Part shown: piece by piece, positions 5,288 through 9,339 of the stretch
Numbering within the stretch: the stretch's first letter is position 1
How the letters are laid out: the number at the start of each line of letters is the position of its first letter
NCBI GenBank assembly: GCA_945883885.1
Contig: CAMCYM010000046.1
Coordinates: 1 to 9,339 of the forward strand
From: Chryseobacterium gleum
GTDB lineage: Bacteria > Bacteroidota > Bacteroidia > Flavobacteriales_D > Sanyastnellaceae
Reading direction: 5' to 3'
DNA: 9,339 bases
Position numbers and translations under genes: made by a program
The notes under the pieces: model-generated
Database searches by the model: none
What the model was told of the DNA's origin: nothing
The model's input: only the letters and a program-made list of their open reading frames with translations

Positions 5288-6322
5288 TCATTCGCCGAAA
5301 AGCCCGCCCGTCGCAGCGAGGGGGAGCCGCCCGAGGTGGCGGTAGGCCGCTTCCGTCGCTTGGCGCCCGCGGGGTGTCCGCATGAGCAGCCCTTCCTGGA
5401 TCAGGTACGGTTCATACACCTCCTCCACCGTGCCGGCATTTTCCCCGATGGCCGTCGCGATGGTCCCCACCCCCACCGGGCCGCCTTTGAACTTGTCGAT
5501 GAGCGTCGTCAAGATGCGGTTGTCCATCTCGTCGAGGCCCAGACGGTCCACGTGGAGCGCATCGAGGGCGTACCGCGTAATCTCCAGCCCGATGCGCCCG
5601 TCGCCCTTCACGGTGGCAAAGTCGCGCACACGGCGCAGCAAGGCGTTCGCAATCCGCGGTGTACCCCGGCTGCGCGAGGCGATCTCGTACGCCGCTGGCT
5701 CTTCGATGTGCACGGCGAGAATGTCTGCGCTGCGCATCACGATGTCGGTCAAGGTGCGCGCGTCGTAGTACTGCAGCCGCAGGTTGATCCCGAAGCGGGC
5801 CCGGAGCGGCGCAGTCAACAGGCCAGACCGCGTGGTCGCGCCGACAAGCGTGAACGGATGCAGGTAGATGGCCACCGTCCGCGCATTTGGGCCGGTATCG
5901 ATGACCAAATCGATCCTGTAGTCCTCCATCGCACTGTACAGATACTCCTCTACCACGGGACTGAGCCGGTGGATTTCGTCGATGAACAGCACGTCGTTCG
6001 GCTCGAGGTTCGTCAACAAGCCCGCCAGGTCGCCCGGCTTGTCCAGCACCGGCCCCGACGTGGTTCGGATTGCCGCGCCCATTTCGTTCGCGACGATGTT
6101 TGCCAGCGTGGTCTTGCCCAGCCCGGGGGGGCCGTGCAACAGCACGTGATCCAGCGCTTCGCCCCGCGAAACCGCCGCCCGGATGAAGACCTCGAGGTTC
6201 TCGAGGACCGCCCGCTGGCCCGTGAAGTCCTCCAGGCGGGCCGGCCGCAGGACGCGGTCGAACTCCCCCTCCCCGGACGACTCAGCCGCACCCCGGACGT
6301 CGAATTCGGCTTCCTCGCGCAT
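5288..6322 (-). CDS. ruvB: Holliday junction branch migration ATPase RuvB
   Basis: RuvB is the hexameric motor that, with RuvA, drives branch migration of Holliday junctions in recombinational repair. The 344-residue protein is full length. It shows the RuvB N-terminal segment LRPARLEDFTGQ (about 25-36), Walker A GPPGLGKTT at 64-72, Walker B LFIDEIHRL at 112-120, sensor 1 GATTRSG at 161-167, the arginine-finger segment LRARFG at 173-178, and the C-terminal winged-helix domain with VGVGTIATAIGE and the DNA-binding YLIQEGLLMRTPRGR region. No key residue is missing. A TAAATTCG box overlaps the upstream hydrolase stop and ends four bases before the ATG, so ruvB may start its own transcript. The gap to the hydrolase is only nine bases and queG follows after one base. 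ruvA and ruvC are not in the window, which is usual in this phylum. Confidence 0.97.
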   Translation of the reverse strand: MREEAEFDVRGAAESSGEGEFDRVLRPARLEDFTGQRAVLENLEVFIRAAVSRGEALDHVLLHGPPGLGKTTLANIVANEMGAAIRTTSGPVLDKPGDLAGLLTNLEPNDVLFIDEIHRLSPVVEEYLYSAMEDYRIDLVIDTGPNARTVAIYLHPFTLVGATTRSGLLTAPLRARFGINLRLQYYDARTLTDIVMRSADILAVHIEEPAAYEIASRSRGTPRIANALLRRVRDFATVKGDGRIGLEITRYALDALHVDRLGLDEMDNRILTTLIDKFKGGPVGVGTIATAIGENAGTVEEVYEPYLIQEGLLMRTPRGRQATEAAYRHLGRLPLAATGGLFGE

Positions 6323-6326
6323 GTCC

Positions 6327-6334
6327 CGAATTTA
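6327..6334 (-). promoter_or_regulatory. -7 box for ruvB
   Basis: TAAATTCG on the minus strand is one change from TAnnTTTG and ends four bases before the ruvB ATG. Its first three bases are the TAA stop codon of the hydrolase gene, so the match could be partly chance, but the spacing is the same as for the other boxes in the window. Confidence 0.4.
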
Positions 6335-7042
6335 CGGCACCTCGCCGCGGAACAGCCACGCATACAGCCCGCCGCGGTAGAATTCCCGGGCAATCTTCCC
6401 GTGGTCGCAATCGGGGTGCAACGTGAGCATGCACGGCGCGTCCTCCCGGCAGGCCTTCACCGCTTCGTGCATCTTCACCGATTCCGCATGCGGCACGTGT
6501 CGGTCCAAGGTGCCGTGCTGGATCCAGAGGCGCGTTTCTGAGAGGCCACAGGCCAAACCCTCCGTGCCACCGCCGCATATCGCTACCGCTGCCTCCACCC
6601 GGTCCGGGTAGGTCCCGACAAAGTCCATCGTGCCGTACCCGCCGAGGCTCATCCCTGCGACGTACACCCGGCACGAATCCGTCTTGTACAGCCGCTGTGC
6701 GGCATTCACCACTTCGATGACCTTCTCCGGCTCCCAGCGCTCACCTGGTTTCAGCTGTGGGGCGATGACAAGCGCCTCTACGTCGAGTCCCCGCTCCATC
6801 GCGTCGATGGGGCCGTACTTCCGCACCTTCGAAAGGTCCGTCCCAGACAAGCTGCGGCCGTGCAGGAAGAGAAGCAACGGCGCTCCGCCTTCGAAGTAGG
6901 AAGCGTCTTGGGCTACCGCGAGGAACGGGTAGGGCGCATCGTTGAGGCGGGTGTGTACGGTTTGGGCCCTGCCGAGCAGCGGCAGGGTACACAAAGCCCC
7001 TGCTACCGCCCAAGAAACCCGTATCTGCCTAAATCGCTTCAT
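6332..7042 (-). CDS. Secreted alpha/beta hydrolase (esterase or prolyl-oligopeptidase-like)
   Basis: This 236-residue protein carries a Sec signal peptide (basic MKRFRQIR, hydrophobic core to about residue 23, likely cleavage after GRA at 26), so it acts in the periplasm or outside the cell. The alpha/beta hydrolase fold is clear: LLLFLHGRS with the oxyanion region at about 57-64, nucleophile Ser132 in GMSLGGYG, acid Asp180 in IQHGTLDRHVP and His214 in DCDHGKIA. This layout fits the LpqC/polyhydroxybutyrate-depolymerase-like and prolyl-oligopeptidase-like esterases; the natural substrate is unknown. The mature part has six cysteines (124, 156, 165, 198, 204, 212), an even number that could form disulfides. 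The start at 7042 is chosen for the signal peptide; the frame stays open upstream but runs through a hairpin and antisense to ctaD. It lies between ctaD and ruvB, nine bases before ruvB. Confidence 0.88.
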   Translation of the reverse strand: MKRFRQIRVSWAVAGALCTLPLLGRAQTVHTRLNDAPYPFLAVAQDASYFEGGAPLLLFLHGRSLSGTDLSKVRKYGPIDAMERGLDVEALVIAPQLKPGERWEPEKVIEVVNAAQRLYKTDSCRVYVAGMSLGGYGTMDFVGTYPDRVEAAVAICGGGTEGLACGLSETRLWIQHGTLDRHVPHAESVKMHEAVKACREDAPCMLTLHPDCDHGKIAREFYRGGLYAWLFRGEVP

Positions 7043-7052
7043 CGGAGAGCCG

Positions 7053-7060
7053 GCAAGATA
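7053..7060 (-). promoter_or_regulatory. -7-like box for the hydrolase gene
   Basis: TATCTTGC on the minus strand begins 18 bases before the ATG at 7042, somewhat further than the other boxes. A TTG on the same strand (7086 down to 7084) lies 23 bases upstream, at the edge of the spacing described for Bacteroidota promoters, but it falls in the loop of the upstream hairpin. Confidence 0.4.
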
Positions 7061-7063
7061 GCC

Positions 7064-7097
7064 GAACGGCTCCACCGCCGCAGCAATGGAGCCGTTC
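7064..7097 (-). terminator. Perfect 11-bp hairpin between ctaD and the hydrolase gene
   Basis: GAACGGCTCCA at 7064-7074 is perfectly inverted as TGGAGCCGTTC at 7087-7097, with a 12-base loop. It lies 30 bases downstream of the ctaD stop and just before the hydrolase -7 box, which is where a terminator for the oxidase operon would sit. On the minus strand no T-run follows it; six T residues come before it instead. A factor-assisted terminator, an RNA 3' end stabiliser or a binding site are all possible. Confidence 0.6.
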
Positions 7098-7127
7098 AGA
7101 CCGACCCAAAAAATCCCAACGGGACCC

Positions 7128-8885
7128 TCAGTGGATGTGCTCTCCGGGGAGCGCGGCCACGGTTTGGGGCACGAAATCTGCCTCGTGCGCGGGATTCGAA
7201 TAGTCGTACGCCCACCGGTGTACTTCGGGCAAAGCGCCCGGCCAGTTGCCGTGCACGTGCTGTACGGGCGTGGTCCATTCCAGCGTATTCGACCCCCACG
7301 GATTCTCAACGGCCACTTGGCCACGGAAGATGCTGTGGAAGAAGTTGAACAGGAAGAACACCTGACCCACCGCGCCGATGATGGCAAACGTGGAGATCAA
7401 GGGCTGCAAGTCCATGACCGCATCGAGAAAGGGGAACTCCGAGTAGTCGTAGTACCGGCGCGGCGCGCCTGCGATGCCCACGAAGTGCATGGGGAAGAAC
7501 ACGCCGTACCCCGAGATGAGGGTGATCCAGAAGTGCACAAAGCCCAGCTTCGTGTTCATCATCCGGCCGAACATCTTCGGGAACCAATGGTAGATCCCCG
7601 CGAGCATGCCGAAGATGGCACTCATGCCCATCACGATGTGGAAGTGGGCCACGACGAAGTACGTGTCGTGCACGTTCACGTCGAGGGCCGAGTCCGCGAG
7701 GATGATGCCCGTCAAGCCGCCCGTCACGAAGGTGCTCACGAGGCCCACGCTGAAGAGCATGGCCGGCGTGAACCGGATGTTGCCTTTCCACAACGTGGTG
7801 ATGTAGTTGAAGGCCTTCACCGCAGACGGGATGGCGATCAGCAACGTCGTGAAGACGAAGACCGATCCGATGAACGGATTCATGCCCGTCACGAACATGT
7901 GGTGACCCCACACGATAAAGCTGAGGAAGCCGATGCCGAGGATCGAACCGATCATGGCCTTGTAGCCGAAGATGGGCTTGCGGGCATTCGTGGCAATGAT
8001 CTCCGAGCTGATGCCGAGGGCCGGCAACAACACGATGTACACTTCCGGGTGTCCGAGGAACCAAAAAAGGTGCTGGTACAGGATGGGGCTACCGCCTGTT
8101 ACGTCGAGCGCTTCACCTCCGATGTGGATGTCGCTGAGGTAGAATGCCGTACCCATCGAACGGTCCATGAGCAGCAAGACCACCGCCGACACGAGGACCG
8201 GGAAGCTCAACACCCCGAGAATGGCCGTGACGAGGAAGGCCCAAATCGTCAACGGCAACCGGGTCATCTTCATGCCCTTCGTGCGCAGGTTGACGATGGT
8301 CACGATGTAGTTTAGACCTCCGAGCAGCGACGAAACGACGAACAACACCATCGAAATCAACCACAACGTCATCCCCATGCCAGATCCCGGCATCGCTTGC
8401 GGCAAAGCGCTCAGCGGCGGGTACACCGTCCACCCCCCTGAAGCCGCCCCTCCCTCCACGAACAGCGAGAACAGCATGATCACGCTCGAGAAGAAGAAGA
8501 ACCAGTAACTGAGCATGTTCAGGAAGCCCGAAGCCATGTCGCGCGCACCGATTTGGAGCGGAATGAGCAGGTTCGAGAAGGTTCCGGACAGCCCACCGGT
8601 CAACACGAAGAAGACCATGATGGTGCCATGGATGGTCACCAAGGCGAGGTAGGCATTCCGGTCGAGTACACCACCCGGCGCCCACTTACCGAGGAAGGTC
8701 TCGAGGATGGCGAAGGATTGACCCGGCCAGCCGAGCTGGAGACGGAAAAAGACCGAGAGCATCACGGCCACAATTCCCATCACGATGGCCGTGACGAGGA
8801 ACTGCTTCGAAATCATCTTGTGGTCCTGCGAGAAGACGTACTTCGAGACGAAGCTCTCCTCGTGGTGGTGTGCGTGCGCGCCCAT
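7128..8885 (-). CDS. ctaD: Cytochrome c oxidase subunit I, type A1 heme-copper oxidase
   Basis: This subunit holds the low-spin heme, heme a3 and CuB and reduces oxygen to water while pumping protons across the inner membrane. The 585-residue protein has about 12 membrane helices. Key residues map cleanly on the Paracoccus enzyme: His86 and His416 (low-spin heme), His414 (heme a3), His279, His328 and His329 (CuB), Tyr283 (cross-linked Tyr), Glu281 in GHPEVY. Proton-channel residues are kept: Asp116 and Asn123 (D channel), Lys357 with Ser354 (K channel). This makes it a canonical A1 pump. The ends are His-rich (GAHAHHHEE, and GEHIH at the C-terminus). The C-terminal part with NPWGSNTLEWTTP and HVHGNWPG fits Bacteroidota subunits. 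The ATG follows the coxB stop by two bases (TGATCATG) and has no -7 box, so the two are one operon. Confidence 0.98.
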   Translation of the reverse strand: MGAHAHHHEESFVSKYVFSQDHKMISKQFLVTAIVMGIVAVMLSVFFRLQLGWPGQSFAILETFLGKWAPGGVLDRNAYLALVTIHGTIMVFFVLTGGLSGTFSNLLIPLQIGARDMASGFLNMLSYWFFFFSSVIMLFSLFVEGGAASGGWTVYPPLSALPQAMPGSGMGMTLWLISMVLFVVSSLLGGLNYIVTIVNLRTKGMKMTRLPLTIWAFLVTAILGVLSFPVLVSAVVLLLMDRSMGTAFYLSDIHIGGEALDVTGGSPILYQHLFWFLGHPEVYIVLLPALGISSEIIATNARKPIFGYKAMIGSILGIGFLSFIVWGHHMFVTGMNPFIGSVFVFTTLLIAIPSAVKAFNYITTLWKGNIRFTPAMLFSVGLVSTFVTGGLTGIILADSALDVNVHDTYFVVAHFHIVMGMSAIFGMLAGIYHWFPKMFGRMMNTKLGFVHFWITLISGYGVFFPMHFVGIAGAPRRYYDYSEFPFLDAVMDLQPLISTFAIIGAVGQVFFLFNFFHSIFRGQVAVENPWGSNTLEWTTPVQHVHGNWPGALPEVHRWAYDYSNPAHEADFVPQTVAALPGEHIH

Positions 8886-8887
8886 GA

Positions 8888-9339
8888 TCAGAGGGATGCT
8901 GTGATTTTCGGTGAATTCGAACGAGCCGGCTTCCGGGCTGCCGTCGGAGTAGCAGGAACCACCGCCGCTGCGGTATCCACCGGTGCGGCTGTAGAGTCAG
9001 CGGCCGGTTCGTCCTTCGGGATGAAGGTCTGTTGACCGTCCAGCCACGCCTGGTAATCCGCTTCCGACTCCACGATGACCTTCATTTGCATGTTGAAGTG
9101 TGCCGCTCCGCAGACCTTGTTGCACAACAGCACGTAGTCAAATTCCGGGTTGTCCATGATGGTACGCATGGAGTCCGTCGTGATGGTCGGGGTGAACTTG
9201 AACCGGGTCGGAACGCCGGGGACCGTGTTCATTTGAGCCCGGAAGTGCGGCATGTAGGCCGAGTGGATCACGTCGCGGCTGCGGAACACGAACTCGACTT
9301 CCTTGCCGACCGGGAGGTGGAACTCCCCCTTGATGATTT
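8888..9339 (-). CDS. coxB: Cytochrome c oxidase subunit II, C-terminal part (partial)
   Basis: Subunit II takes electrons from cytochrome c at the CuA centre and passes them to subunit I. Only the last 149 codons are in the window; the membrane helices and start lie beyond the right edge, and the GTG at 9287-9289 is an internal Val codon. The cupredoxin domain is clear: RDVIHSAYMPHFRAQMNTVP with the first CuA His (codon 9263-9265), and CNKVCGAAHFNM carrying Cys (9122-9124), Cys (9110-9112), His (9098-9100) and Met (9089-9091). Many oxidases have Glu between the two cysteines (CSEICG); here it is Lys (CNKVCG), a variant that I recall as common in Bacteroidota. After AWLDGQQTFIPK comes a tail of about 40 residues rich in Ala, Pro, Ser and Thr, longer than I would expect. 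No heme-binding CxxCH motif is visible in this part. The stop is two bases before ctaD. Confidence 0.96.
   Translation of the reverse strand, partial: IIKGEFHLPVGKEVEFVFRSRDVIHSAYMPHFRAQMNTVPGVPTRFKFTPTITTDSMRTIMDNPEFDYVLLCNKVCGAAHFNMQMKVIVESEADYQAWLDGQQTFIPKDEPAADSTAAPVDTAAAVVPATPTAARKPARSNSPKITASL

Noticed and set aside
4408..6541. Two long plus-strand open frames (to 5385 and 6541) opposite queG and ruvB.
   Set aside because: They are antisense shadows; queG and ruvB show every expected motif on the minus strand.
7043..7387. N-terminal extension of the hydrolase frame to 7387.
   Set aside because: It would run through the hairpin and opposite ctaD, and would bury the signal peptide inside the protein.
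7086..8315. 409-residue plus-strand frame opposite ctaD.
   Set aside because: It is rich in His, Glu, Asp and Arg as expected for the complement of a membrane-protein gene, and shows no domain.
9287..9289. GTG as a start codon for subunit II.
   Set aside because: The same frame continues to the right edge with family-typical sequence (IIKGEFHLPVGKEVEF), so this is an internal Val codon of a truncated gene.
1..9339. CRISPR array, tRNA or rRNA gene, insertion sequence, integrase or phage gene.
   Set aside because: I saw no regularly spaced repeats, no cloverleaf-like or rRNA sequence, no terminal inverted repeats, and no mobility protein in any frame.

Overview
The window reads as a compact chromosomal segment of a high-GC member of the Bacteroidota, probably close to Flavobacteriales. 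Four things point there. The cytochrome oxidase subunits have Bacteroidota-style motifs (CNKVCG at the CuA site of subunit II, NPWGSNTLEWTTP near the end of subunit I). The small proteins at 85-459 and 4108-4317 resemble families I know mainly from that phylum. Shine-Dalgarno sequences are not evident. Boxes resembling the Bacteroidota -7 element (TAnnTTTG) sit immediately before start codons. Taxonomy is inferred from these traits, not from a search.

Layout. (1) 3-74: the last 23 codons of an unidentified plus-strand gene. (2) 85-459, minus: a small membrane-anchored DUF4258-like protein, divergent from (3) 496-3016, plus: a three-gene cluster of an ABC ATPase, an FtsX/MacB-type permease overlapping it by 4 nt, and an exported CFFC-motif protein resembling DUF3299. 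(4) 2977-4032, minus: trhO, a tRNA uridine hydroxylase whose 3' end overlaps the DUF3299-like gene. (5) 4108-4317, plus: a 69-aa conserved-type small protein whose end overlaps queG. (6) 4264-7042, minus: a secreted alpha/beta hydrolase, ruvB and queG in tight succession. (7) 7128 to the right edge, minus: coxB (5' end cut off) and ctaD, the core of an aa3-type terminal oxidase. A strong hairpin separates ctaD from the hydrolase. No stretch over 300 bases lacks a gene; the largest gap is about 85 bases.

Functionally the segment combines aerobic respiration (coxB-ctaD), DNA recombination (ruvB), two wobble-uridine or queuosine tRNA modification enzymes (trhO, queG), and a small ABC export or efflux-like module with a cysteine-motif partner. 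None of these looks recently acquired: I see no insertion sequence, CRISPR, tRNA or integrase.

The most interesting signals are the ABC/permease/CFFC-protein cluster, whose substrate is unknown, and a recurring TAnnTT box about 12-14 nt (once 18 nt) before the start codon of seven genes, all of them transcription-unit starts or plausible ones, and absent before the three tightly coupled downstream genes. That spacing implies leaderless or near-leaderless mRNAs.
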